From assembly GCA_037013495.1 (NCBI GenBank), contig CM072806.1, positions 49,193,814-49,257,813 of the forward strand: a stretch of 64,000 bases of DNA, read 5' to 3'. Positions within the stretch are counted from its first letter, which is position 1. Every line of letters begins with the position of its first letter. This DNA comes from Hippophae tibetana (taxonomy: Eukaryota; Streptophyta; Magnoliopsida; Rosales; Elaeagnaceae). The position numbers were made by a program, and so were the translations under genes. Shown piece after piece: positions 34,601 through 45,617 of the stretch. The notes under the pieces are model-generated. The model saw only the letters and a program-made list of their open reading frames with translations, did not search any database and was not told the DNA's origin.

Positions 34601-37600
34601 TTTTGCCATTCCCCCAACTTTCACAGTTGTTCCACCAACCTACGTGACTCAAGAAATTTTAGATATCTCTGATTACCAGAGTTCCAGTGGATTTTACATT
34701 TCAAAAAAAGAATATATATGGTAGAGCTCAAGTTGTATATTTTGTGCAACTCTAGAAACTCCTCAACCCACCATAGAGCAGAAACAAAAAGAAAGGGACT
34801 CTTCCTAAATGAGATTTTATTGTAATTTGAGAAAATAATTATGCTCCACAGCAACAGAACCTTCCATCAACAGCAATTAAGACACTAAATTGATGTGCTA
34901 GAAACAAACATTTAAACCATGGACAACATACACGCTGTTTGAGAGTTGATATACTGTGCTCTGCTAGGGTTTTCTTTCCCTTCTCCTTCTTCTCCACCCC
35001 TCCATTGTAAAAGCCATGGAATGCACTGGAATTACTGATTCTCTTCTATCTTCCTCCATGGATCTTCATCTTCATCTTCTTTTTCTATTTTTATTCCATG
35101 GCTAGCTTCTCTTGGGTCCAACTTTGGCTCAAATGTTCCTCTGTTGTTTCACCATCCTCTATTGTTTCCCCAATCTAATCTCACAAACAGTTGCTTATCC
35201 TTCGCTTCTCTTATCCTTTCTTCAATAATGGATCTTAGGTTCTAGCTCTTTTCTTCTTAGAGTTAAAAACGTAAGAGCTAATTCAGGTTTGCCCAGTTTT
35301 TGATCTCCTTTTCACCTTTGTCAACTTTTCAATGGAACCTTTCTAAGAGTAATTTTGCTCTCTAGAAAGAAACTGAGTGTCTATGCTCCTGACTCTCATT
35401 TGCTTGAATCTAAAGTTTGTGTATATGACAGTGAATCCATATCCTATTGAAACCGTATGAATTGAGGTACTCTTTGGGATATTACACTATTGCTCTATGG
35501 TGTGTTGCAAATTGATAATGGTAGATCGTGAAGGGTGGTCTAATGCTCACCCATGCTCAATGGTTCGTTGTTCTTATTTTTCAGATATATGAAGTTAGCC
35601 ATTGGGAGAAGTCTTTCAGTTTCTTTCTAGATGTATTGTGAGTTGTTAATGAAGTGCAATGTTTGGCATCTAATTGCTGGAAAAATAATCAAGGTCATGA
35701 TTTAGCACAGAATTTCGTGTTGATGTTTGCTGTTATGATTGCATTAGAGCCGTGGTACTAAGGGAAAATTGATGCAAAAATTTCTACAGTGAGTTAGATT
35801 CATGTGATTGCTCTCTCTTTCTTTTGTTGTAATCTGTTATGGTTTACTTTGGGGATGAGATGAGAGTTGCCATGCTTATGTACTGAGGTAACCTATTTCT
35901 CCAATGAAAGATAATCTTCTTCAGACCAAAACAAAAAGGACAACATACAAAATAACGCAGAATGCAAGTTTAAGCAGACCTTGGACTCAATTGCCACACT
36001 CTTGCTGACAAGGTCAGTTGTCGTGATTGCTACTGCTGCGGTATCTGCCCTGCAAGTCCACTACTAAGATTCAAGATTTGAGCAAAAAGATCATAAGATC
36101 AACAACACCTGCTGAAAGTCAATTTAAAGCTGCTGCTTAATCTAGGATAAATGACTAATGAAAAGGAAAACTTGAAATAAATAAGCAACAGAACATTTTA
36201 TCATGAAACAATTACAAGAGAAAAATAATAAAAGAATCCTATTAGAAAAACCAATTGGAAAAATAGAAACGTTTACCCCTTATTTGAAGATGAAAGTGAA
36301 GCAAGAAGTTTTGGAAGTGATTGTAGAAGTGCACCCTGCAAATGACCAAAATAAAGATTAATGAATACGTATTATCTAGTTAAAAATACAGAATAGCACA
36401 TGACTCATGTCTATTTTCATCTCTAAGCACCTCTTCAAAAAATGAAGTAGCCAGTTTTCCCTATAGTTGGACCAGTACTTGTATTTGATTTTTTTTCCAA
36501 GTTGAGTTACTTGTAGGCCTATCAGTATGCAATATAACATACTGGTAAGCCTACTAGTCTTACTAGAGGGCTATCAGTATGTTATTAGAAAAAAATACCA
36601 AAACAAGCACAAAGTTACAATGCAAACAGATAGCTTTAGATTATTTAAAAAAAATGGTTATTTGCCTATATAAAAGAAAAGAATATGCCAAAAAAATGTA
36701 TTTTCCACTAGATTATCAAAGGTTTCCTACATCTTACCTTCTTTATTCTTTGGCCAATCACACCAGTGGACTCAATCAACACTTCCTCTGGCTTGATTTG
36801 GAGTAACTGCAGCACAAAGATCGAAATTTGAAGGTAGTAAGAAATGGAAAAAGCAAACACTCCAGCAAAAGTAAAGATAATGAACATGCCAAAGTTTGAG
36901 TACCTTAGCAAGGGCATCAACACATTCTGTTACATCATTGTAACCTGCATCACCCTGGAAGCAAACAAAATCTTTCTTAGAAACAGTATAGCTAGTTCAC
37001 AATACAGCAATGGAGCATCATAACCCATTACCGTCGCAGCATTTGCTTGACCGGCATTTATCAAAACTGCACGTGCCTAACAAGTTACAGAGCACGGTCA
37101 TGAGGCAGACAATTACAAAATCAAAAACATTACAAGAATCACATTGCTTCATCATACTGTTTCAGAGACGTTGATCATATTTTTACAATACAACACAGGT
37201 GCTGCTGCAACCACATTTGTAGTGAATACACCTGAAATAAAGAGATAAAAATACAAGTGAAATCAAGTGCTATAATACATGGACGGCAATAATAGTAAGC
37301 AATGAAAAATACAAAGATAAGTCCATTCACTTAGACCTGCAGAGGTGGCATCAACATCACATGTGACAAGAGCAAGATCAGGTTTATTTCCTTTGGCACG
37401 TAACCCACCATACAACCCTGCAGCCCTGAACCCTTCTGCAGCAGTAACTCCCCCAGGAATCTACATATATTCTCAATCCCAGGCACCCATAAAATCAACC
37501 ACCCAATTATCATACATTCTAGCAGCAAATTGGACTGGTGTAACTGAGGGAATTATAGAAGTTGTTCTTAAAATATAATTTTATTAACTAATTATGCAAG

Positions 37601-38109
37601 TCAATCTATCACCAAATAATTAAAAAACACTAGTGTTTAACTTTTGGTGATTACATTACAATTTCAAAACTTATTCTTATTTTTATTTCAACAAACCAAA
37701 CATAGACAGAAAAAAAGTTCAAACTTTCAATAGTTTGCTACCTGCTTCCAAGGCCCTTCTGGTAGAGAAATGGGTGCTGCTGGAATGAGATTCTTAGCTT
37801 CATTTCTACTGACTGAAACAGCACGAATGCGAATTTCCCTTTGAAACGAGCCAAGGGAATTCAATTTCTGCAAAACAATGACAAGAGCAAATGCATAAAA
37901 AAGAAAAGTTGAAAAACTTTTAGGGCTCCATTTCGACCTAGTTTCTAATAGATGCTGAATCTAGACGCATGCAGAACGCAAAAATCACAGCGTTTTGACA
38001 AGAGAAAAAGAAGATAAAATAAGGTGAAAAATGTTATACGAACATGTAGGGGCTGTTTGGTTGCTGGGAAACTCACGGAGACGCATTGAGAAAGGCATAT
38101 ATTCACCAT
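19520..38109 (-). CDS. ARGJ: Arginine biosynthesis bifunctional protein ArgJ (glutamate N-acetyltransferase / ornithine acetyltransferase), plastid, 17 exons
   Basis: ArgJ moves the acetyl group from N-acetylornithine to glutamate (cyclic arginine pathway) and can also make acetylglutamate; the plant enzyme acts in plastids. Exons: 38044-38109, 37742-37867, 37337-37460, 37158-37231, 37032-37076, 36904-36954, 36738-36806, 36277-36335, 35980-36049, 34559-34639, 34390-34476, 33894-34016, 28982-29044, 28534-28611, 28313-28458, 27598-27668, 19520-19602. Total 1,416 nt, 471 residues; Arabidopsis ArgJ is about 468. All introns are GT-AG and all phases agree; the exon 1 donor (GTTCGT) is weak. Visible motifs: oxyanion-hole STG (Thr176-Gly177), [16 protein letters not shown] with the self-cleavage Ala251/Thr252 and nucleophile Thr252, [16 protein letters not shown] (Glu339), YGRDPNWGR, and tail KINAEYTT. 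The N-terminus (MVNICLSQC...) looks like a transit peptide. The start is chosen by match to the Arabidopsis N-terminus; an in-frame ATG at 38,212-38,214 would add 35 basic, Ser-rich residues. The gene looks intact. Confidence 0.95.
20087..20145. repeat. 25-bp tandem repeat in the Mutator-like element
   Basis: CCTTCAATGTTTAGTACTCA occurs at 20,087 and 20,112, with a partial third unit at 20,137 (period 25 bp). Confidence 0.75.
21218..21870. repeat. 190-bp tandem repeat array in the 3' untranslated part of the Tat element
   Basis: The TTAAAMYACCTTACTYCTAAG core recurs at 21,218, 21,451, 21,641 and 21,832. The period is 190-191 bp; the first unit is 233 bp because a 41-bp piece at 21,350 is duplicated. 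Tat-lineage elements are known to carry variable tandem repeats in this region, and such arrays can seed satellite DNA. Confidence 0.85.
22625..23113 (-). pseudogene. Integrase region of the intron 16 Tat element (fossil)
   Basis: The 162-residue open stretch holds the integrase zinc-binding part ([20 protein letters not shown]) and the start of the catalytic core ([10 protein letters not shown]). It lies downstream of the RNase H parts. Confidence 0.85.
29330..30020. repeat. Irregular AT-rich tandem repeats in ArgJ intron 12 (block A)
   Basis: Units share TTTTAATTAAAATTAATT, then AGAATAATAAAT and a CTTCAGTT..ATTATTTAATCA block, at about 29,371, 29,593, 29,727 and 29,885. The same units recur at 31,464, 31,651 and 31,829 inside the solo LTR that starts at 31,231, so block A may belong to a second, related LTR. 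Confidence 0.6.
30021..31224 (+). other. AT-rich LTR-like stretch in intron 12, unclassified
   Basis: It contains a TATA-like TACTATAAATAAAATC (about 30,530), followed by a leader-like pyrimidine block, then a less AT-rich part around 31,020-31,200. Together with block A it resembles a retroelement LTR followed by leader sequence. I could not find ends or a target-site duplication. Confidence 0.3.
31231..33321 (+). mobile_element. Solo LTR (2.1 kb) in ArgJ intron 12
   Basis: It starts TGTTTCTACC and ends CCACCGATCA, flanked on both sides by CTAAGT (31,225-31,230 and 33,322-33,327). Parts in order: AT-rich tandem repeats (block B, about 31,440-31,990), a promoter-like block with TATAAAAGGG (about 32,252), a leader-like GC-richer stretch to 32,550, and the shared U5-type motif (GATACTCTTCTTATCATTTT...GCACTTG, 33,258-33,304). 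No internal retroviral genes are present. It is on the plus strand, antisense to ArgJ. Confidence 0.75.
34933..35937 (+). mobile_element. Retroposed sequence (processed copy or LINE/SINE type) in ArgJ intron 9
   Basis: A 1,005-bp insert is flanked by the identical 12-bp repeat GGACAACATACA (34,921-34,932 and 35,938-35,949) and ends in an A-rich tail (CCAAAACAAAAA). Long target repeats plus an A-rich end are signs of LINE-machinery retroposition. The 5' part looks like an mRNA leader (CTAGGGTTTTC..., pyrimidine-rich), followed by ATGGAATGCACTGGAATTAC (about 35,016), an open stretch of about 29 codons. I do not recognise the source gene. No LINE ORF2 motif is visible. Confidence 0.7.
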
Positions 38110-38280
38110 TTTAGCGACTGAAAGTAGTGTGCCCAAGTGAAGAGAAGAGAAGGGAGATGAAGTGCGTTGAAATTTGGTTTTCTTTCGTTTGGCTCGGTTT
38201 CGAAAATGTTTCATAAATACCCTAGTACGGTCAACCACCCCCCCAAAAAAATATGTGATAACCAAGTCAGAATTGATATT
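38110..38280 (-). promoter_or_regulatory. ArgJ 5' leader and proximal promoter region
   Basis: Read on the minus strand, the bases just before the ATG are pyrimidine-rich (CTCCCTTCTCTTCTCTTC), typical of a plant 5' leader. An AT-rich GTATTTATGA lies near 38,220, about 110 bp upstream of the ATG, and could serve as a TATA-like element. Two in-frame upstream ATGs exist (38,212-38,214 and 38,263-38,265). No other regulatory site stands out. Confidence 0.4.
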
Positions 38281-38732
38281 TTTTTCTAAAAAGATGTTTA
38301 TGTTATTAAAATATTTTTTAATATTTTAATTCAAATATTAGTATTTATTCACTCATAATAATTTCATTTAATAATAATTTTATTAAAATTTAATTATTTA
38401 TAAATATAAAATAAACAATTCATGTTTTATACTTATAATAATAAAAAATATATATGGTAACAACACTACCACGTTAATGAATTAAATAAATAATAATATT
38501 TAAAATTAATAAATTATTAAATTATTAAATTTTTATTTTAATACGTTATTATATTTTTAAAATATATATATAATAAGAGTCACGAAAATTAAAGTGGGGT
38601 GAATGACTCTTGGAAAAAAAACTTATGGCTTTTATCTTAGATAAAAGCATAATAAAATTTACTAAATTGAAGATGAAGAGGTGATTTCATTAGTAAAAAT
38701 GAATCTGTCTTTCATTTCTCTATTATGTGTGG
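38281..38732. other. No gene seen; AT-rich upstream region of ArgJ
   Basis: Strongly AT-rich with short runs of TTATTAAAT-type sequence. No coding or repeat signature was recognised. Distal ArgJ regulatory sites could lie here. Confidence 0.4.
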
Positions 38733-38737
38733 TACAT

Positions 38738-40199
38738 TGATTACTTTATGAAAATAGAGTAATTAATTAATTTCTTATTTAATATTTACTTATTTTATTT
38801 AATAAATATTATTTTTATGATTAATAACATTAAAATATAAACTTTTTAGTGAAAATATAATTTTTGAAATTTTTGGGATTTTTTCGCAAGCATAGGAGTT
38901 AACTGGGCAAGCCACACAAACTAGAACAACAAATCATGTTACACCACGTGTGAATAGGACAAAATACGTGTCACGTGTCAACACGGCATTCAATTCGAGT
39001 TCGAAGTGTGGTCAAACTTCTCTGCCACATGTTGCCACTCGATTGCTCGTCGTGTTCCACCAATGCGCCACGCCATCCGTTTTTGTGAATCACGCCACTC
39101 TCTGATCGGTATCCCTTACCACGCATTGCTCTCTGATTTGCCCAGTAAATTTCATCTACCAAGTGCCGCGCTGTGATTTGCTGACATTGTCAGTTTTGCT
39201 TGTTTTGATCATAACCCTTGATCTGAAGCTAATCTAACAGACTAGATTGCACCTTATCTATATTTAAGCTCTTAATTACTCCACACACCTTAAGTGACTT
39301 CCATTACGATAATTTTGGTCATTTTTTGAGCTAAAAAGATAGAAAAATTCAAGAGAGAACACAATTTTGGTGGAGATTTAAAAGGAGATTAATACTACAA
39401 TTCAAAAGATTAATTGTATTTCTTCTTCTACTCTTTTTTTTATCAATTTATAAGTCTTTCTTTATGAAATGTATGAGCTTTATAAACACAATTGTGTATT
39501 TTTAATTTATTAATCTAGGGATCTTATGAACCCAATTTTCATCATCTGATTATTTAATATTTTACCACAATTATAATTATAATTTAATTATATTATTTAA
39601 TCTTATTTGTATGTTATTAATTGTTTGGCCAACAATTTATCTATAGAGGTAATTAAATAGATTTAAGAGAATCATTTAATTTTTTGTCTTTATTAAATAA
39701 CATGCATAGTTTTTAGACAGAGATGTATGATTCTTATGTATGTGATCCATAATTGATGAACTTAATGAGTAGTATGCAATTTAATTAGCATAAGAGTGTG
39801 ATTAAATTAATTATTATATAGTGTGTAGTTTACTTGATAGAGGAATATATGCTAGGTTAGATTCAATTGATTATGTAAGTAATTAATAATTATTTTGGGG
39901 GCATTTTAGCGATTTGTATGTTTAGAAAATTAGGGAATTAAGTATTCTTAAACATTTTCTCATATATCTTTTTAGTTACCAAATTTGATTTAATTAATTA
40001 TTGTTATTTACTTTTAGTTATTTTATTTTTTCTTCCTTAAAATATAAAAACACAAAAAATTGATTTTTATTTTTTTAGTTTAAAAAATTAGTTTCTAATA
40101 AAATAATCTCTGTGTGAACGATCTTTTTTTATCATTATATTATTTGTTGCGATACATATACTTACATACTCATTGCATACACTTCATGTGTAGTAATCA
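38738..40199 (+). mobile_element. Solo LTR (1.46 kb) upstream of ArgJ
   Basis: The ends are perfect 8-bp inverted repeats (TGATTACT...AGTAATCA), flanked by the exact 5-bp repeat TACAT (38,733-38,737 and 40,200-40,204). Inside are a GC-richer promoter-like block with two G-box cores (CACGTG near 38,946 and 38,971), a TATA-like TCTATATTTAAG (about 39,256), a leader block and the U5-type motif (GTGAACGATC...TATCATTATATTATT, about 40,113-40,150). No internal genes are present. Confidence 0.88.
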
Positions 40200-40204
40200 T
40201 ACAT

Positions 40205-41331
40205 GATGAAATCCTCACTTATATCTTAATTTTACATTATTGGTATACTTAAATTAAATATACAGACTATTAATATACTGTTATGAAAAGTATAGATTAA
40301 TATGTTTACTTTTATTGAATAATAATATTACTAAACTACCTAACCCTTTTGAACCCATCCTATTTCTCAAATAGTGAGTTATCAATTGTTTTAGTTAATT
40401 TTACTAAAAGTTTTTATCTAATATTTTTTAGTTATAACTATTTTTATTTGTTGTTTATTTTGATTTTTATTAGAAAAATTATAATGTTAATTATGTATAG
40501 AATTCTTAACAAATGTATCCAAAATATGTCCAAAAAAAGATGACAAATATACCCATAATATTTATACCATTGGAAACTTTATTTGTTATCGTATTATCCC
40601 ATTAGAGACTTGGTGTTTCTCTATATCTTAAATTCCTTTGATTGTGGCTTTGGTGAATGACTTAAGATCTTGTTAGAGTGCTCAATACCCTTTGCACCCA
40701 ATAGATTAAATTTTTTCTACAAATTCCCGTATCGTTCTTCTTATATTCTTGGTTAGAATTTGGGGAAAGCTTTGTCTATTTGGCTCTAAACTCTAGTTCA
40801 TTCTTAGTTTGTTTTCATTCTGAGTACAAGATTTGTAAAATAGTATGTCAATTTGTAGAACATAGAGTATCAAACATCAGGTTAAATGTAAAAGATATGA
40901 GATTGAGTGAGTAGTTGTTGAGATTTAAAATGCATGATTGGTTAATAAAGAGCTCTATCATTTTAAAGAGTTTCTTTCAAGTTGTGCTACAGTGTTTCAA
41001 TGTAGTGTTGTAAGGTCGTAACGTTGTCCATAGGTGAAGAGCCTAAGTGTTGGATTGCCATATGTCGATTGGGTGTTACAGGTTCGCAACATATATACAT
41101 TTAGAGGTTGGCCATTAGTAATCAATCACGTCACATGGTCAATGAGCTTCGAGGACGAGCTTGGATCACATGTTATGTTGATAGAAAATGAGGGCAACTT
41201 AGGCACAATTAGGGTAGGTGTCTCAACTAGTAAAGGTATTTATATTTATACTTTTATCGAGTTATATACTGTTAATTTACGTATTAGTGAATTGCTTTCT
41301 ACCAAGTGATTGTCATAAGCAACCTCAAGAT
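40205..41331. other. No gene seen
   Basis: AT-rich intergenic sequence with a less AT-rich part from about 40,560. Short open stretches (for example 41,034-41,309) show no recognisable domain. Confidence 0.4.
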
Positions 41332-41336
41332 GTTAC

Positions 41337-41757
41337 TGTTGAGATTCAATATTTTATAGAGAGAGATTAGAGAAAAGTTAAGACAATTGGCTCAATGTGT
41401 GGATCCTCATTAAGGGTCCATCTATTTATAGAACATTTAGGGATACATGTGTCAGTTATATAATGTGTACACATATTTACATGTTAGGGGGCATAATTAG
41501 CCTAAAGTACAACATGTCAGAGATCTAGGTCAAGTTAAGCTCGTACTATCCTTAAGCTCGTGTTGTCCTTGAGATCAAGTTGTGATCGAGCTTGAGTTGT
41601 CATTTAACTCGAGTTGCCATTGAGATCGGGCTGCCATTAAGCTTGGGCTATCCCATGGGTAGGACATATGGGGTGCTTTATCTTCCATCTCGGGTTGGTG
41701 ACTTGGCTTGGATGGTGTACAAAGGTCAGGCTTCAAGTCGGTCTGGATGTCCAAACA
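41337..41757 (-). repeat. 3' LTR of the 41.3-62.4 kb Tat element
   Basis: This 421-bp repeat has TG...CA ends and, on the minus strand, a TATA region TCTATAAATAGATGG (about 41,425-41,440) followed by TTGTCTTAACTTTTCTC. It matches the right LTR (62,159-62,400) over its U3-like part and the solo LTR at 980-1,365 over its whole length. Confidence 0.85.
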
Positions 41758-42189
41758 TCAAGTCCACATACTATTTCAGCTCGAGCTTCAGTCTAAGGTG
41801 GAAAAGTAAATACCAAGCATAGGATATGAACCATTCAGCTCCACTAATAAATGTGTGTCAGTTGATTAGAGAGAGAAATCAAGTGTCTCTATATAAGGAG
41901 ATGCTTGGGCTGGAACTTATCATTATTACCTGCAAAAATTGAGAAATAGTGAAGGAAAACGCTATTTCATTTCACCTCGAGCTTATAAAAGATTTTCAGT
42001 TCAGTGGTAAGAGTTCAACTCAAGCTATAATTTTCTTTGTTCAGGTTTTTTAGAACTCAAGCGTTGAGAACCTAACGATTTTCTACTTTCTTTTTTGGTC
42101 AATTTTAAAGGAACATTTTCTTTTATTTTCAACTTGTCCTTAAGTAATCTCTTCTTCTCGTACCTTACCACCTACTATTGTTTTGTTTT

Positions 42190-44955
42190 TATGTTTTTGT
42201 AGCTTTTCATAGGATGCAAAGAGAAAAGACCTCAGCTTCTGGCTCAAACTCATGGGAAAGCCCTCAATATTCTAATACAAGTGATAATTAGGGGTCATCT
42301 AGCTCGAGCTCTTCTAGTTAGGCGAGTCATTCTTCGCCTCAGTCGTTTACCTCTACCCCCCACCCCCAGACCATTCCTACTGTGAGATTAAGCATACCTC
42401 GGACTCAAATCTTAGTGGCTAGGACGTGGAGAAAAAAATGGAATATTGTATTTGGGGAATCAACAGGTCGCGTTAGGGGTTGGTTGGTTGTAGCTAAGAT
42501 TATGGGTTATTGCCCCAGGATGAAGATAGATTAAGAAGAACCTACAACATCCCTCCCAAAGTTCAAATAATGATTCCTTTTGAGAGTGTTTGTGATAGCG
42601 ATGAACCTTCATCTAAGTGGACTTTTTTTTCATAAGAAAGCTCTATGATTGGGGTAAGGTTCCCCCTATATCCTCTTGTTAAGAGGTTCTTGGTTAGGAT
42701 GCAACTTGCACCGGGGTAATTAATGCCTAACGGGTGGAGATATTTTCTCTACCCAACACTCATCTATCAAGAACTCGGGGTGGATTTAGAGATGATAGAG
42801 TTTAATGAGGCGTATGTCCTAAAATAGAACTTCATAGATCTGAGGAGGGTCTATATGTCAGTGAAGTAGGATTAAGGGGTGAACATGTCCCTTCCTAAGA
42901 ATGAGAAAAATTGGAAAGAGTGTTTTTTTCTATGTTTCAGGTTGGTGGGAGTCTCCTACAAATGACACAAGGTTGATAAAGAGCATTTGGAACGACACTA
43001 AGGTCGTGATTAGAAATATGGATTCTCTAATCATGATATTTAGTCTTGATGTGAAGCAAAGATTGGCTGATGTCCAAAACTATCTTCCTGAGAAGACCAA
43101 CTAAAGGACCCTATTGAACACCCCACGCTTTATTGCATGCGAGTTGATGAAGCAAGGTGTTGTGGAGCCCTCTTTAGAGTGAATCGTAAACCCCGAGCTC
43201 CTCCTAAATCACAGGCTCTTTTTAAACACAATACTACTATAGACTTTAGGTGCCAGTTTGGGGTGGTGCCTGATGATGGTGACCTAGGCCCACACTTTGT
43301 TCTTGCCTCATAATACTTTTCCCTTTTTTTTGTTTTTTGAACCCGAGGTGATTAACATGGTATCTCTCGTTCGTAATCTGCAGATCATATGGATTTGACT
43401 ATTGCCCAACATTTTTCTTGTATGAAGAGAAAGGTTACATTGGGAGGGAAAAGTTCTCCCACGAGTGCACCCAATGCCTTTAGGGGGACTCATCGATGGG
43501 AAAAAATGGGCAAGTCCTCTCATGAAGGTCGCACTTCTTTTCTTAAGAAGAAGAAAAATAGGGTTGGTATTTATGAGTCTGCTTGTGGCCTCGATCCTCT
43601 AAATGTTTTCCCTCCCCTATCACCGTTGCGAGAGCAGTATGTGTCTCTAACTCCTTGTTCGGGCTCTAAGGAATCTGGCAATCCTTTAAGGGATTTGAAG
43701 AAGGGGAAGGTTGTCCTTGAGAACCTTACCACTGATGTTGAATAAATCGTCTTGGATCGAGGTTTTGCACCAGAGTACCTCGATCGTTGTATGGGCCACT
43801 TTTTCTAATGATACATGTAAGAAGCAACTCGCGGTTATTCATCGTCAGATGTGTCAAGTGTTTTATATTTCATTTTTCTTTACGATATTTAGTGCAAGTA
43901 TGAGCTTGAGCTTTATTTTTTTAATCTCACTTCTTTGTTGTAGTTGATGCTTCTCTATGATTTTGACAAAGCTCACAACGTGGGCTATTTAAAAGTCAAG
44001 CTGGTTTAGGAAAAGTACGGCTATGTGTCTACATGTTCAAAGTACACTACGCTGCTAGCCAGATCATCAAAGTGGGAGGGTGAGGTGATTAATAAGGAGG
44101 AGCAGTTGAAGAGGGCCATATTTGAGCTCATTATGTATGTTCGACATATTGTTGAGCTCAAGGAGGCTCTGAGGATAACTAAAGAGAGGGTTAGGGAACT
44201 ACAGAAGCAAGTTGAAGCTTCTTTCGAGAAGGTGTGACATCAAGCAAAGGTCAATGTAGATGTTATGGCTAAGAAGCTTAAGTCTAGTGTTGAGCGAGTA
44301 TTATTATTGCATTCTAGATATCTCTATCACGTCACTTTTATTTTGTGTGGTCGCAAGCTGTCACTTCATGTAAAATGAAAAATTGACTTTATTTAATAAA
44401 TTAAATCAACTTGCCTTTTTTATTGTGTATTTATTATGTTGACCTATACACTATCTTTTATATATATATCAGCCATCACCCCCTATAAAAAAATTTAAGA
44501 ACACTTGTTTGATTCATACATTTAAGAATTTTTGTCAATTTCTCCAACTTTTTTGCTCATGTTTTATGGATTCAGATGGAACCAATAGACACTTAGTTCA
44601 AGCATTATGTATTGCAAATAGTAGGCTTGAGGACGAGGTTAGGGCACTTAAAGCCGAGGTGGTAAAACTTGAATGTAATGCCAAATAGACCAAGTCTCAG
44701 CTCGCTGCTTATAGGAAGTAATTAATCCAAACTCAATCAAAAGAAAGGAGAACCTTGGCTAGTATGGTTGGTCTTATTGATAGGGAATCATATTGAGCAA
44801 GCTTCTACATGAAGTGATCTAAAAGAGTTTTTCTTAAGGTTATAGAGGTTATCGAATATCTGGAGTAGGGGTTGCTCCCAATGATGACAACGTATCCCGG
44901 GATCGTGACTTATGTACATCAGAAGGTTATCGAGATTCAAGCCAAGCTATTGCCC
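42190..44955 (+). pseudogene. Antisense extra reading region of the Tat element (PF04195-like, fossil)
   Basis: On the strand opposite to gag-pol, between integrase and the 3' LTR, the sequence starts ATGCAAAGAGAAAAGACC (42,214), encodes Ser-rich text, then a segment like the 'putative gypsy type transposon' family (PF04195): VRFPLYPLVKRFLV, then PNGWRYFLYPTLIYQELG (about 42,655-42,790). The 3' part (44,025-44,237) encodes a predicted coiled coil. Extra ORFs, sense or antisense, are known in Tat-lineage elements. It is broken. Confidence 0.65.
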
Positions 44956-45258
44956 TTTAATGAGTACTTAAAAACACTAAAATTACTATAATTTAATAAA
45001 CTTTAATTGATTAAATAGATTTACATTTGTATGATTTTACCATATTTTTATATAAATTTGTCTTTTCAAAACCACGATTTTTTTATTGTTTTTCAGGTAT
45101 TTTTGTTCAAAAATAATTTAAAGGCATAAATAAAAATACTACAGGTAATGCATCACAAATATATTGAGAAAAGAAATGAAGACAAGTAAAATAGATGGAA
45201 AAAATTGGACAAAATGGGTCAAAACGGTAAAAAATGCCAAAAAGGCTGAAATGGTGCA

Positions 45259-45378
45259 CGTAGTAACCTATCCGTGCCGAGTACCGTGCGTAGCAACCCA
45301 TCCGCGCGCGAGTCCCATGCATAGCAACCCATTCACGCTGAGTCTCGCGTGCATCATCCCATCTATGTCGAGTTTCGT
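45259..45378. repeat. 30-bp tandem repeat, four units, in the large LTR
   Basis: Units start at 45,259, 45,289, 45,319 and 45,349 with an exact 30-bp period (for example CGTAGCAACCCATCCGCG...GAGTC). It forms an island of GC-rich sequence in AT-rich surroundings. Confidence 0.8.
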
Positions 45379-45579
45379 GTGCATGCCCAACATACGTTGA
45401 CACATGCCTAGCATACACCGACACATGTCATATGTGGTTGCCACGCTTACCACACACCCAACCAGCGCACGCAGTCAACACACACCCAACACACTCTCGG
45501 CACATGCCCACGCCATGTCACGCGACCTCCAGCACACTCATTATCGTGTCCTGAGTTATTTCTCTCTCTAGAAAGTTTC

Positions 45580-45617
45580 TTTTTTTTAGTTTTTAGTTTT
45601 TAGTTTTTAGTTTTAAA
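45580..45617. repeat. Microsatellite-like (TTTTTAG)n
   Basis: About four units of TTTTTAG, next to the LTR leader region. It is not a plant telomere repeat (TTTAGGG). Confidence 0.8.

Noticed and set aside
34933-35937. A functional small host gene starting at ATG 35,016
   Set aside because: The open frame is only about 29 codons, and the unit has the flanks and A-rich end of a retroposed insert.
45107-45453. His/Arg-rich overlapping open frames (RHVSTYVGHAHETRH type)
   Set aside because: They are readings of the GC-rich 30-bp tandem repeat inside an LTR, open in several frames at once.
45586-45617. Interstitial telomere repeat
   Set aside because: The unit is TTTTTAG, not TTTAGGG.
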